From: Apiospora phragmitis
Taxonomy: Eukaryota > Ascomycota > Sordariomycetes > Amphisphaeriales > Apiosporaceae
DNA: 64,000 nucleotides
NCBI GenBank assembly: GCA_038363925.1
Contig: JAQQWL010000011.1
Location: 5,146,001-5,210,000, forward strand
Reading direction: 5' to 3'
The notes beneath the pieces are model-generated. The model was not told the DNA's origin. It made no database searches and was given only the letters and a program-made list of their open reading frames with translations. The position numbers and the translations under genes are program-made. Shown here piece by piece: positions 14,071-27,332 of the stretch (its first letter is position 1; each line of letters begins with the position of its first letter).

Positions 14071-15891
14071 ACCGTGGTTTAATACTAAGTCGGCTATATT
14101 ATTAAGTCAGCCTCTTTTTCTTTATCTTATTAATTCTATATAAATTAATATAACCTTAACGCTTTAAATTAATTAAAATTACTTTTTATTTAATTCGCTA
14201 CTTAATTTTATATCCTTTCTATATGTTCTCGTATTATAACATGTCTCGCCGTAAATACTATAGCGCCTTCTACCCGTCGCCCTCCGCTTTAACGAACCCC
14301 CTGTTCCGTATTTATCAGTCGCTGAACGCTTTCTTTTTACCTTCTCGTCCTATAGCTCTTAAGACTCTTATATAATAAGGGCTCTTTTAAGCGAAACGTC
14401 TAATTTTTTAATTCTTTAACGTTTAAACAGTATCAAATTAGCCTTTTATAAAATACGTATTAAATTTTTTATAAATATTATTTTATATATTATTATATAT
14501 ATAGTTTTCGGTTTTTATTTTATAATACTTTAAATTAATATCGGGGAGATTTTTTAATAAATAAAAACTTGATTTTTAATAAAAATAAAGTTTTTAATTA
14601 TTTATTAAAAATTAGACGGCGTTTAAGGGTTATAAGTATTAGCCGTTCTCGAACGTGACGAGTTAAGTATAAGCGTTTAAAAATGTATATTTTATTTACT
14701 AATTGTTTTATCCAGGTCGTAAAAAATTAAACTAAGTACGCTAAATTTAGATTTAATATTATTTTTAATAAAAATAATAAAAATATTAACTTTATAATAT
14801 AATTTATTAACGTTTTAATAAATAGCTCGATTTTTTTTCGAATAAATACGCTTTAATCGTAAATAAAGTATTATATTTAAAGGTTAAAAGAAATAAAAAA
14901 AGTAAAGAGGTATATTAAATATAATAATGCCGTTATTTTTATAATATTCCTCGAATTCGGCCGAAATATAGAATTCGTAACCGTTTAAGATTAAGAAGCG
15001 ATAAAAGCTTTTCGTCCGCGCTTTAATATATTTATCGAAAATCCGAATGTAGTTTAAACTCGTTTCGTTATTAAGGTAGCCGTTTAAAGTCGGTTTAATT
15101 ATTTAATCGCTTAATAAATCGTGTTTACGAAACTAATTTATAAGGTAATATTAGTTTTAAATAATTAAGAGCGGCGGAATATATTAACTTTATAAATCAA
15201 TATATTAAATAGCTATTAATTATTCTTAATTATTAAACTAAACTAATTTCGCTTTTTTATAATAATTAGCGCGTATTACGACGAGTATTAACTCGATTAT
15301 ATTTATTATAAAGCCGGTTTCGTTAAGATTATATATATTTTTATTTAAAATATTATATTTAGTTTTAATATTTATAATTAGTTTAAACTAGCTAGAAATA
15401 ATACATATATTTTCATAAAAAGCCTTTTAATAATTATATCGACGGTTTATTCGAGTCTTAAAGTCTAGGTTATAATTAATAAAGCGTTTAAATTAATACT
15501 TATTAACGCGGTTATCGCCCCGCGACTTTAAAAAAAAATAGCTATATTTCTTATAATATTAATACTAAAAGGTATTAACCGGGTATTTAGATTAATTATA
15601 TAATTATAAAGCACCTCTTTTTAATTAAATTTAATTTATATTATAAATATCGGCTTTCGCGTCGTGGCTCGGTACCGTAGAATCGGTCGCTTAAAGTAGC
15701 TCGAGAGACGTCGTATACTTTTATAATAGCTTTTTAATTAATTCGATTCGAACCTTTTCGCGTCGCTTAAATTATTAAAACGATACGATCTTTTTTTTAT
15801 TAAATCGGTATTATAGTTATAGAGATATTATATATTAAAGTTTAAATATATAGGTCGAAAAAAAATTAGCCGACTTAGTAGTAATCCACGT
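14071..15891 (-). mobile_element. Element A, near full-length copy (Fot1/pogo-type)
   Basis: About 1.82 kb. Left end CCGTGGTTTAATACTAAGTC, right end GACTTAGTAGTAATCCACG followed by TTA: inverted termini with a TA target, as in Tc1/mariner-type elements. Each end contains the half-site TTACTAAGTCGGC in tandem. The transposase runs on the minus strand with its C-terminal zinc-knuckle region near 14,255-14,310 and the DDE region near 14,930-15,000. All of it is broken by RIP stops. Confidence 0.8.
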
Positions 15892-15893
15892 TA

Positions 15894-17077
15894 GTTTATT
15901 ACTAAGTGAATTATATTACTTTATAAACTAGTTTTTTTAAAATTTCTTATATATTTAAACTTTAATATATAATAACTTTATAATTATTATACTTATTTAA
16001 TTTAAACATAGTTTAATTATTTTAATAATTTAAGAGACGAGAGTTTTTATAAATCTTTTAAATAAAAACACTATTATAAAAATATCCGACGTTTTTTAAT
16101 TTACTTTATATTATTAAATTAATAGCTTAACTTTATGACGTAAAATTAAATATTTAAATAATACTTTCGAATATAGCTAATATAAAAAATATAATTAATC
16201 TTTTTATCACGTTACGCGGCGGCGAATATATTAATAAGTATTAAATTAAACGCTTTATTAACCGTAACCTAAATTTTAAAATAAAAATAAATCGTTAATA
16301 TAATTATTATAAGGCTTTTTATAAAGATTTAAATATTTATTCTAATTAATATAGAATAGTTATAAATATTAGAACGAAGTATAATAACTTTAATAAAAAT
16401 ATATATAATTTTAATAAAACTAGCTTTATAATAATTATAGTCTAGTTAATATCTATTATAATTTACGTCGTATTACGACTTAACTTAATTATTTAACTAC
16501 TCTTTTAATTCGTTTAAAGTGAGAAGAACCCGCTATATTAACTTTATACCTTAAAAACGAGCCATCTCTTTTTAGCTTTAAAGGCGGATTAAACGAGTAA
16601 TAGCCTTATTTATCTCCGTTTATTAATACTTTAACTCTTTCGCGTATCTCTTTTATAAAGCTAGAAAACGCTCTTTAACTAAAACCTCGTTTCATAATAA
16701 ACGGTTATATTTATCCTAGATTTAACGAAAGGAAAATAACGAAACGCTAGTCTCGTCGCAAAAGCAGTTCCCACGAGTATATTCTTAATACTTCGTAACA
16801 CTCTATATTATTACTCACTTTCACCCCTTTTTAAACTAGCAACTACACGGTATAACTTTAAAACTAAAAAAAAAAGATATAATAAGATTAGCTTAATAAA
16901 TAATAAAAGACTTCGCGGGATCACGTTTTTTAACACGATTAAATATTATAGAAAGTATATGTTATAATAAAAGCATAAAAGAGAGGAAACTTAAAAACTT
17001 TCGATATAAAAAAGAGGTTAAAATATTTATAAAATAACTAAATAATTTTAAATATAAAAAAAAAAAAAAGAAACAAT
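15894..17077. mobile_element. Mixed transposon debris, partly element A
   Basis: 15,940-16,440 matches the 5' part of element A in plus orientation (compare 20,960-21,420). 16,440-17,050 contains a slightly GC-richer patch (16,500-16,850) with no domain I can name and no open frame. Nothing gene-like. Confidence 0.45.
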
Positions 17078-17765
17078 ATTATAACTTAACTTAATTATAC
17101 GATTAAAACTTATTTATAATATAGCTTTATAATAACCCGAGGTATATATAAAACTTAATATTAAAGCTTATAACTTATTAATAATAACGGACTTATTTGT
17201 TAAGGGTATAATAATAATTATTAAAAGAAAGACTTTACATAAATAAATAACGAACAAGTAGACTTAAACGAATAGATCTAAACGAATAAATCTAGATAAA
17301 TAAATTTAAATAAACAGATTTAAATAAATATATTAAATTAAATAACCGATTTTAATTACGTAATAATATAAGTAAGAAATATAGTTTAACGGAGTAGAAT
17401 TAAGTATTACTAAACATGATTAAGTAATATTAAATATAATTAAAAAATATAAATTATAATTAATTAAAACAAAGTAATTAAAATTTAATAAAAAAAGAAA
17501 TGAAATATATAAGTAATAAATATTCCTTATATATTTTATATAAATACTTTTTATTTTAATAATTAATATAAATATTAATTTAATTTATTAATAAAATAAA
17601 TAATTTTACCGAATTTAAATATATAAACATTTTTATTAAATTACTTTTATTATTATTTTATTAATTAAAAGAGTTATTACTTATTATATTAATAAAGCGT
17701 TTCTTTTATCGCACGTTTTAATACTTTCTCGTATTATTAATATAAACTTAAATAACGTTTATTAC
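17078..17765 (+). repeat. Gypsy LTR, plus orientation, probably solo
   Basis: Starts TATTATAACTTAACTTAATT and ends near AACGTTTATTACA, matching the LTR family (reverse of 10,894-11,628). It is followed directly by an element A fragment rather than by retrotransposon body, so it looks like a solo LTR. Confidence 0.55.
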
Positions 17766-19003
17766 ACGTCGATTATTATAAAACAGCGAAGTTAATATAA
17801 CTAAATAATTAAAAATAAGAGACGGCTATTAAATATATTAATTTATAAAGCCAATATATTTAGCTATTTTTAGTCGTGTAAAGCTAATATTAACTCGCGA
17901 ATTAAGCTTGCGAATACGATTTACTAAGCGATTAAATAATTAAACTAACTTTTAATAAATAAACTAATAATAAATAAGCTTAAATTAAATTAAGTATTTT
18001 AATAAATATATTATATTATAAAGGAAGTGTCGATATCGCTTCTTAATTTTTAACGGCTACGGCTACGAAAATTATATTTTAATATAATTTAAAATATATT
18101 ATAGAAATAAAGATATTATTACGCTTAATATATCTTTTTATTTATTTTAGCCGCTAAATATTATACTTTATTTATAGTTATACTTAAAAGAAATTAAATT
18201 ATTTATTAAAGCGTTAATAAATTATATTATAAAGCTCGAGTATTTTATCGCTTTTATAGCCGCATATTTTATTATTTTTATAAAAAATTATATTAAATTT
18301 ATTTATAACCTATTTAGTTTAATGTTTTATTATTTAAATAAAATATTTAATAAACTAAATATACGTTTTTAAACGCTTATATTTAATATATCGCGTTTAA
18401 ACACGACTAGTACTTATAATCTTTAAACGTTATTTAATTTTTAATAAACGAGTAAATACTTTTTTTAAATTAAAAATAAAGTCTTTAAGTATTTAAGAAA
18501 CTTTGTAATATTAATTTTAAATATTATAAATTACGTAATAAAGGGTATAAATAAAATAACTTATAAAATAACTTATAAAATAACTTATAAAATAACTTAT
18601 AAAATAACTTTTATACGTACTTTAAAGGAGGGTAATTTAACTATTTTAAAGCGCCGGAGGGTTAAAAAATCGCGAGTTTAGCTTAAAAGAGCCCTTATTA
18701 TTAAGGAATTTTAAAAAATACAAGACAACAAGGTAAAACAAAAGCGTCTAGCGACTAATAAAAATAAAAATAGGGGTTCGTCAAAGCAGAGGGCGACCGG
18801 TAAAAGGCGCTGCGGTGGTTACGGCGAAATAGGTTATAGTACGCGAATATGCGAAAAGAATATAAAAATTAAGTAGCGAATTAAATACTGAGTAAATTTA
18901 ATTAATTTAAAGCTTTATAATTAAATTAAATTATATAAAAGTGGTAAAGAGTAAAAGAAATTAGTTTAAGAAGAAATATAATCCGCTTAATAATAAACCA
19001 CGT
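17766..19003 (+). mobile_element. Element A, 5'-truncated, with readable zinc knuckle
   Basis: The plus-strand translation at 18,811-18,852 reads C-G-G-Y-G-E-I-G-Y-S-T-R-I-C. Reversing two RIP-type changes (Tyr from Cys, Tyr from His) gives the C-x2-C-x4-H-x4-C spacing of a zinc knuckle after an Arg-rich stretch, as found at the C-terminus of some fungal pogo-type transposases. The element ends at the standard terminus (AATAAACCACGT, then TA). Not functional. Confidence 0.75.
18552..18611. repeat. Five tandem copies of a 12-bp unit
   Basis: The unit AAAATAACTTAT is repeated five times without change inside the element A copy. Homologous A copies have only a single-copy form of this segment, so the array arose here, presumably by slippage. 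Confidence 0.85.
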
Positions 19004-19005
19004 TA

Positions 19006-19690
19006 TTATTACGCTTAATATTTTTATTTAATTTTACTTAATTTAGCCGTTAAATATTATATTTTTTTCGTTATTAAAGTGTGCGTATTTAAAAGTAGTC
19101 GAGTTATTTATTAAAGCGTTAATAAATTATATTATAAAGCTTAAGTTTTTTATTACTTTTTAAGCCGCGTATTTTATTAAAAAAAAATAGGATTAAATTT
19201 AAATTAACCGTAATTAATTTAATTATTTAATATTTTAAAAAGTTAGTTAATAAGTTAAATATATATTTTTAAACGTTTATACTTAACTTATTATATTTAA
19301 AGACGACTAGTACTTATAACTCTTAAACGCTATTTAACCTTTAATAAATAATTAAGCACTTTATTTTTATTAAAGGTAGGGTTTTAACTTAATAAAAAAG
19401 CTTTTTAAAACGGTAAAGAGTTAAGTAATCGCGAATTTAGTTTAAAAAGCGCTTACTATTTAAGAAACTTAAATAATATAAAACGAGGAGGTAAAAAAAA
19501 AAGCGTTTAATAATTAATAAAGGCGAAAATAAAGGTTCGTTAAAATAAAAAGCGACCGGTTAAAAACGCTATAATATATAAATATATATAAAAATATTAA
19601 ATTAAGTATTAAATAATATTAATTAACTTTTATAAAAATAATAAAGAATTAAAAAGTATTATAATTCGCTTAATAATAAACTAGGTTAAT
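19006..19690 (+). mobile_element. Element A 3' fragment
   Basis: Repeats the 3' part of element A (compare 19,490-19,680 with 18,720-19,000), ending with a degraded terminus (TAATAAACTAGGTTA). It lies head-to-tail behind the previous copy. Confidence 0.55.
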
Positions 19691-20880
19691 AAGTTTAATA
19701 ATATTTAAAAATATTTTTATTTTTATTTTTATATAAGTTATAACCTTATTAATTATAACTTTCTTAAATTAAAATATATAATTAAGAATATTAAAAAAGT
19801 AAAACTTATATTATTTTAAATATAATTTAATTTAGTATTTTATATAAAATAAATTAAAATATTAGTTATAAATATTACATTAACTATATATAATATAAAT
19901 ATAATATATTATTTTAAAGCTTAAATTATTTAATAAATAAAATTAAGTAAATTATAATTTATTAAAAAAAAGAAATTTTATTATTAAACTTATTAGACTT
20001 ATTTTTAAACTTTTTAAAAAAAATTTATAAACTTTTTTCTTTTTATATTTACTTTTCTTAAATTTCTTTTTATCTTTAATAATAAAACTTAAAGCTTATA
20101 ATAAAAGTTATATTAAAGATAAAAAACTATTTTTATTATATACTTTATAATATAAATATATATTATAATTATAAAGCTTATTTTTATAATATATACTTTT
20201 TAAACATATTAAACACTTTTTTAATTTATTATTTAATCTTTATCTTTTTATTTAATATTATTAAAAAAAGAAATAATAAGAACTATTTTATTATTTACGA
20301 ATATATATATTTATTTAACGTTTATATTTAATAATATTTATTATAAGTATAACTATAAAAGTACTTTATTTTTTTAACTAGGTTATTTATAAAACTAATT
20401 AATATTCGCTTTATAATTTATTCTCGCTTTTATTTTAATATTATTAATATAATACTTATTAAAAACCTCTTTACTTTAAATAATTAATACGTTTATTATA
20501 TTAAAATTAATGTTATATTTATTAAAATAATTAATTAAGCGGGTTTAAAATAATTCATTATTTTATTATATTAATTATTATAATTTATAATCCGGCGAGT
20601 TTCGTTATTTATATATTTTAAAATTACTTTAGTATTAGTTTTAACTTTATATTTTAAATTATAAACTTATAAGCCGTTTATATATATTTATAAACTTAAT
20701 TTTATCTTTATTATTAATATTAATAAAGCGGAATATTTATTATTTTATTTTATTTAAATATTTATTAAATCGTTAATAACAATCACATTTTTAGTTTTAA
20801 TTTTAATTATATATTAATCGCTAATAATAATTACTTTTTAAATTCCTTATAACTTTATTATTACGTTTTTTAAACTATTT
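19691..20880. other. AT-rich stretch, nothing recognised
   Basis: Extremely AT-rich with no open frame and no element terminus that I can identify. 20,400-20,860 may belong to degraded transposon sequence. Confidence 0.6.
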
Positions 20881-22705
20881 AATATATGTTTTTTTTTAAT
20901 TTACGTAATTAAACTTTAATATAAAATATTCTTATAATTATAATACTAATTTAATCGAAAAAAGTTCGTATTATTTTAATAATTTAAGCGATATAAAAAG
21001 GTCCGAATTAAATTAATTAAAGAGCTATTATAAAAGTGTACGATATTCCTCGAACTACTTTAAGCGATCGATTCCGCGGTATTAGCTAAACCTTGACGCG
21101 AAATTTATTTCTTATAATATAAATCAAATCTAATTAAAAAAGAGGTACTTAGTAAGTACATAATTAATTTAAATATACGAAGAATGCCTTTAAGTATTAA
21201 TATTATAAAAAATATAATTAATTTCTTTTAAAAATCGCGCGGCGGCGACTATATTAATAAGTACTGGGTTAAACGCTTTGTTAATCGTAACCTAGATTTT
21301 AAAACTTAAATAAACCGTTAATATAATTATTAGAGGGCTTTTTACGAAGATATAGGTATTATTTCTAGCTAGTTCGCATTAATCGCGAACATTAAAATGA
21401 AATACGATATCTAAAATAGAAATATATCAAGCTTAACGAAACCGCCTTTATTATAAGCATAATCGAGTTAATACTCTTTATAATACGCGCCGATTATTAT
21501 AAAAAAGCGAAATCGATTTAATTTAATAATTAAAAATATTTAACGGCTATTAAATATATTAATTTATAATGCTAATATATTCCGCGGTTTTTAATTATTT
21601 AAAGTTAATATTATTTTATAAACTAGTTTTAAAAATACGATTTACTAAGTAATTAAGTGATTATACCGATTTCTACCGGTTAAAGCGATAACGAAACGGT
21701 CTTAAACTAGATACAGTATTTCGATAAATATATAAAAGCGCGGACGAAGGGCCCTTATCGCCTTTTAATCCTAAACGGTTACGAAAGCTATTTTTCCGGC
21801 GAATTCGAGGAATATTATAAGAATAATAGTAGTATTACGCTTAATATAGTTTTTTACACTTTTAATTTCTTTTAAACTCTAAATATAATTTTTTATTCGT
21901 TATTAAAACATACTTATTTAATAAAAGTCGAACTATTTATTAAAACGTTAATAAATTATATTATAAAGTTAATATTCTTTATTATTTTTAAGGCCGCGTA
22001 TTTTATTATTTTTATAAAAAATGTTATTAAATCTAAATATAGCGTATTTAGTTTAATACTTTATTACTTAGACGAAATAATTAATAAGTTAAATATATAT
22101 CTTTAAACGTTTATACTTAACTCGTTACGTTTAAAAACGGTTAATACTTATAATCGCTAAACGTTATTTAACTTTATAAACGATTAAACATTATATTTTT
22201 ATTAAAAATAAGGGTTTTATATAATAAGAAAACTTTTCAATATTAATTTTAAATATTATAAACTAAATAATAAAAATATATAAAAAAAATTTATAAAAGT
22301 TTAAATATATATTTTATAAAAGGTTAATCTAATACTTTTTAAGCGCCGGAGAATTAAGAAGTTACGCGTTTAATCTTAAAAAGCCCTTATTATATAAGAA
22401 TTTTAAGAGCTACGAGATAAGAAGGTAAAAAGGAAGCGTTTAATAATTAATAAATATAGAACGAGGGGTTTATTAAAACGGAAGGCAACCGGTAGAAGGC
22501 GTTATATTATCTACGGCGAAACAGGTTATAATACGTGGATATATAAAAAGGATATAAAATTTAATAAGGAATTAAATAAAAAGTAGTTTTAATTAATTTA
22601 AAGCGTAAAAATTAACGTAATTTATATAAAAATAATAAAATATAAAATAAGTGGCCGATTTAATAATATAACTAATTTAGTAATAAACTATATTACTTAT
22701 TTTTA
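20881..22705 (+). mobile_element. Element A, near full-length copy
   Basis: The plus-strand translation near 21,745-21,860 reads KGPYRLLILNGYESYFSGEF and then EEYYKNNSSIT. This is a DDE_1 pogo/Fot1 transposase in which the first acidic residue and the histidines (family: DGHESH) have been changed by RIP to NGYESY. Homology with the other A copies continues through the zinc-knuckle region near 22,490-22,550 to a degraded terminus at about 22,650-22,705. Confidence 0.75.
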
Positions 22706-23300
22706 ATTATTAACCTTTATTAATTTCGCTTCTTTAAAATAATCGGCGCGTATTATAATAAATATTAACTTAATCATACTTATTATAAAGCTACTTTCGT
22801 TAAAATTATATATATTTTTATTAAAAATATTATATATCGATTTAATTTTTAAAACTAGTTTAAATTAATCGGAAATAATATTTAAATTTTATAAAAAACC
22901 CTTTAATAATTATATTAACGATTTATTTAAATTTAAAAGTAAGTATTAAGATTAATAACACGATTAACTTAATATATACTAGTATATTTATCGCCGCGCG
23001 ATATAGTAAGAAAATTAATTATATTTAAAAATTTCTTAAAATATTTAAATTAATTATATAATTATGAAGTACCTCCTTGTTATTTATATTTAATTTATAA
23101 TATAAATATCGAATTCGCGTTTTAAAGTTTAGCTATTAATTTAATAATATAAAATAAAATAACAAACGTTATACTTTTTTATAATAGCCTTTTCACTTAA
23201 AATATTTATAAGAACTTATGTCGCTTGAATTATTAAAATAAATAAATCTTTTAATATTTAAATAAGGATTGTAATTATAAATTTATTAGTATTATAAGCT
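22706..23300 (-). mobile_element. Element A fragment, minus orientation
   Basis: Matches the 5' third of element A (compare 39,290-39,850), including the block GCGCGTATTATAATAAATATT near 22,745. The terminal end is not recognisable. Non-coding. Confidence 0.55.
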
Positions 23301-24712
23301 ATTTTAATAATTATAATTTAAAGGTTTTTTTTAACTTATTAAGTTTCATAACTTTATTAAATATTATTAATAAATTATATAAAGTTATTTTTTAAAAAAA
23401 TAGATTATTAATTTTAGATTTATTAATAATTTAAAAATAGGTTTAATAATTTAAAAAAAAAAACTTATATTTTTTAAAGTAATAAAAACTTTTTATTTAA
23501 AAATAATATGTTAATTAAAATCTTTTTAATTAAAACTGCGCTTTTTAAATTAATATTAATAATTTATAAAAACTTTAAGAAAAAAGCTATTTTAATTATT
23601 ATTAAAATATTAAATAAATATTTAGTTTTTATTAAAACATACTTAATTAAAAAAGCTTTATTATAATTTAAACCTTATAAAGTAATTATAAGCTTTAATA
23701 AACTTAATAACGTTTTAAATAATTTAAGAAACTCGAATTCTAAATATTAAAGCTAGTATTTTATATAAAATAGGGTATAAAAACACCTCCGCTAATATAT
23801 TAAAAAATTTCTTATTAAAAAAAAGGGTGAATAATAGCTATATAATATTTAATTATAAAAGTTTATTACTTATTTTAAAAGAATATTAAATAAGTAATAA
23901 ACGCTATTATATATAAGAAATAAAATAAATAAGCTAAAAAAGGTTTTTTATAATAAATAATTAAAAATTTATAAATATATTATATTAATAATAAATATAA
24001 AAGAAGTTTATATAAAAACATTATTTAATAATAGCGCGTAGAAAAACTATATTTAATATTATATTATTAACTCTTTCGAATATAAATAAAATAGAAAAAA
24101 CGCTTTATTTTTATTTAAAAATATTAATAAAAGATTTATAACTTATAAATATAAAAATTACTATAAAAAATCGCTAACCTTTTAATTAATATTTAAAAAA
24201 TATTATAAACGAATTAAGAATAATATTATAAATGTTATAAAGTATAATATGATTTTTAAAAAAACTTTAATTATAAATAAAGCTTTTTTTAAAAATAATT
24301 AAAAAATAAACTAACTATAATAAAATACGTTAAAAAGGGTTTACTTAATAAATAACGATTTAAAAAAAAACTTTAATAAATTTAAAATATTTTAAATATA
24401 TATTATTATTAAAAAAGTAAGCTAAATATTAGAACGATTTTATAAAAAAAATATCGATATAAGCTTTTTTTTCTAAAGAGTTAAAAATAAGCTTATTATT
24501 TTATATATAATAGAATTATAAAATACTTTAATAAAAGAAAAAAGAACTCTCTTTATATTAATTTATAAATATAATTAAGAGTAGTAATAATCTTTAAGAA
24601 ATATATTACGGAAATATTTTAAAAAAAAAGTTATATAACCTTTTATATTATTAATAAGCTTCCTTTTCCTCTTTATTTAAAAAAAACGAAAACGAAAAAC
24701 TTAACTATTATA
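23301..24712. other. AT-rich stretch, nothing recognised
   Basis: Strongly AT-rich, without open frames, termini or readable domains. Confidence 0.6.
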
Positions 24713-27332
24713 ACGTGGTTTATTACTAAGTCGGCTATATTACTAAATCGTCTACTTTTATTTTATTTTATCACTTTTATATAAATTAATATAACCTCAA
24801 TGTTTTAAATTAATTAAAATTATTCTCTATTTAATTCGTTATTTAATTCTATATCTTTTTTATATATTCGCGTATTATAACTTATTTCGCCGTAGATATT
24901 ATAGCGCTTTCTACCGGTCGCCTTCCGCTTTAACGAACCCCTCGTTCCGTATTTATTAGTTATTAAACGCTTCTTTTTTACCTTCTCGTTTTATAGCTTT
25001 TAAAAGTCTTATATAATAAGGGCTTCTCTAAGTTAAACGCGCGAGTTTTTAATTTTCTAGCGCTTAAAAAGTATTAAATTAACCTTTTATAAAGTGCGTA
25101 TTTAATCTTTTATAAGAGTTATTTCATATATTATTATATATATAGTTTTCGTTACTTAGTTTATAATATTTAAAATTAATATCGGAGAGCTTTTTTAATA
25201 AGTAAAAACCTTACTTTTAATAAAAATAAAGTATTTAGTCGTTTATTAAAGGTTAGCCAGCGTTTAAAAGTTATAAGTATTAGCCGTCTCTAGACGCGAC
25301 GAGCTAAGTATAAACGTTTAAAAACGTATAACGTATCTTATAAGCGAATATCCTATTTTTATAAATTTCTTCATAGCTTCAACCTTTTTTTATATTCTTT
25401 TACGTCCGAAAATGCTATAACTTTAAAAAGAGAGTAATATAATTTTAACGCTTTAAGCGCTCTAAGAAGACTTAATTTTTAACATACGAAAGGCTATATT
25501 AATTTATTACGTTTTATTAAAAACTTTATAGTATAAACGAAATAATTAATCTATATTACGCGAAATATTTACGAATTCTCGAAAGCTTTTAAATTTTAAA
25601 AAAAATACGATTATTTAATATATTATTAATTTAAATACGCGATCGTTTCTTTCTTAACTAAGTAATATAAAAGATATAGCGAATCGATTATTTAATTTAC
25701 GCGATACGGGACGCGTTGGCGTTAATTAAGCCTTTAATTTTATACGATAATAACTAGACCTCCGGACGTATTTTAACTGACGAATTGATTATTAAAGAGT
25801 TTTTTATAAAGATCCCGACGCGTATCGCGCGTAATTTACCCTCGTATAGAATATAATTTATAAATACGGGATTTAAAAGGAGGATATTTATAACTTTAAC
25901 GAGACCAGCTTTTTTATAAGTTAAATCTTATCCGAAATAATCGTAACCACCTCTGATCGACGCGGAAGGCTTAAGGTAATATAATAAAAGAACCGGGAAT
26001 AGGTTATAATTATTTAAGGCGTCGGATTATATAGTTACGCCATCCCTCTGTATATTATTTTTATTAAGAAAACGCACCTTTTTTCTTAATATAAAAATAG
26101 TTTATTATTGAAGGACTAGGTGATCATAGTTACTAAAAATGGCTAGATTATGAATAAAAGAGGCGAGAACTAGATTTGATATTTTAATTAATATATTAGG
26201 TTTTATATAAAGGGTTGTTATTACTTTTTAGTTTTAAACGGCTATGAAAGCCACCACTCGATAACTTTCGAGCTCTACTATAAAAAAAACTCGATTATTA
26301 TACTTTATATACCTTCTTATTCGTCGTATAAGTTTTAACCTATTAATATCGGTTATTTTTATATATTAAAAAAAGTATACGGGTAAGAAATTAAATATTT
26401 TATACGGGCGTATATTATTTATATTTTAAAAGAAAACTTCTTATTAGCGTTTTTAAAAGCGTTCTAAACGACTTTTACTATTTCGAATATATAAGAAGGC
26501 TTTTAAAAAACAGGATTCGTTTTATATAATCCGGAATATATTATTTCATAGTTAGATATAAAACTATATATTTTAATACCTCCGGGGACGTTTTCCGGCT
26601 TATTTATCCCTTAAGAATTAAAAATTTTAAATAACTTAATTAAAACTTAGTCTTAAATTAAATACGTTTAAAACCGTATTATATAATATTAAAATAACTT
26701 TTTAATATTTATTTTAATTAGTTTTAACTAGATCGTATAGGTTATAATATATATTATATACCGAGTTACTCTTTTAAAAAGTAAGAACGCGACACTTTAA
26801 AAAATAAATAAAATATTTAGCCGGCGCCGCCGTACGAAAAAGAAACGGCTATAAGATAAAAGATCACTTCATATATAAGCTAGAGGAGATTTATAATTTT
26901 AAAGGGACGTTAATAAATAGTTATAAGACGAATCGCGTCGGAAGAGTAGTTATACGAAAACGTTTAGGATACGCTTATAACGCTATAGAATCTACGGAGA
27001 GCCCGGGCATAATACGCGTACTTATTAGAATGATATAGAAGTATCTAGAAATAAGGATTCCGATTAATTTTAATATATTAAATACGTTATAATAAAATTA
27101 ATTTATATTTTATTAAAAAAGGTATAAAAAAATAGGACATTCGTTTATATAAGATATTCGCTTATAGGATACGTTATTTAATTTATTAATTACTTCGTTT
27201 AAATAATAAAGTATTAAATTAAATGCGCTAAATTTAAATTTAATATTGTTTTTTATAAAAATAATAAAATATGCGGCTTTAAAAGCGATAAAGAATTTTA
27301 ACTTTATAATATAGTTTTTATTAACGTTTTAA
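24713..27332 (-). mobile_element. Element A copy split by element B
   Basis: Left end at 24,713 (ACGTGGTTTATTACTAAGTC after TA) with the tandem half-sites typical of the family. The zinc-knuckle region lies at about 24,890-24,950. The copy is interrupted at a TA by element B (25,331-27,174), resumes at 27,177, and is truncated at about 27,332 by the gypsy retrotransposon. Compare the uninterrupted junction near 14,680 and 38,725. Confidence 0.75.
25331..27174 (+). mobile_element. Element B copy 2: Fot1/pogo-type transposon
   Basis: About 1.84 kb, opposite in orientation to the copy at 1,114-2,974. Terminal inverted repeats: ACGTATCTTATAAGCGAATA at the left, its near-complement at the right, each flanked by TA. 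The transposase region (about 26,030-26,330) is homologous to copy 1. More Trp and Gln codons are lost, so RIP is heavier in this copy. Confidence 0.83.
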
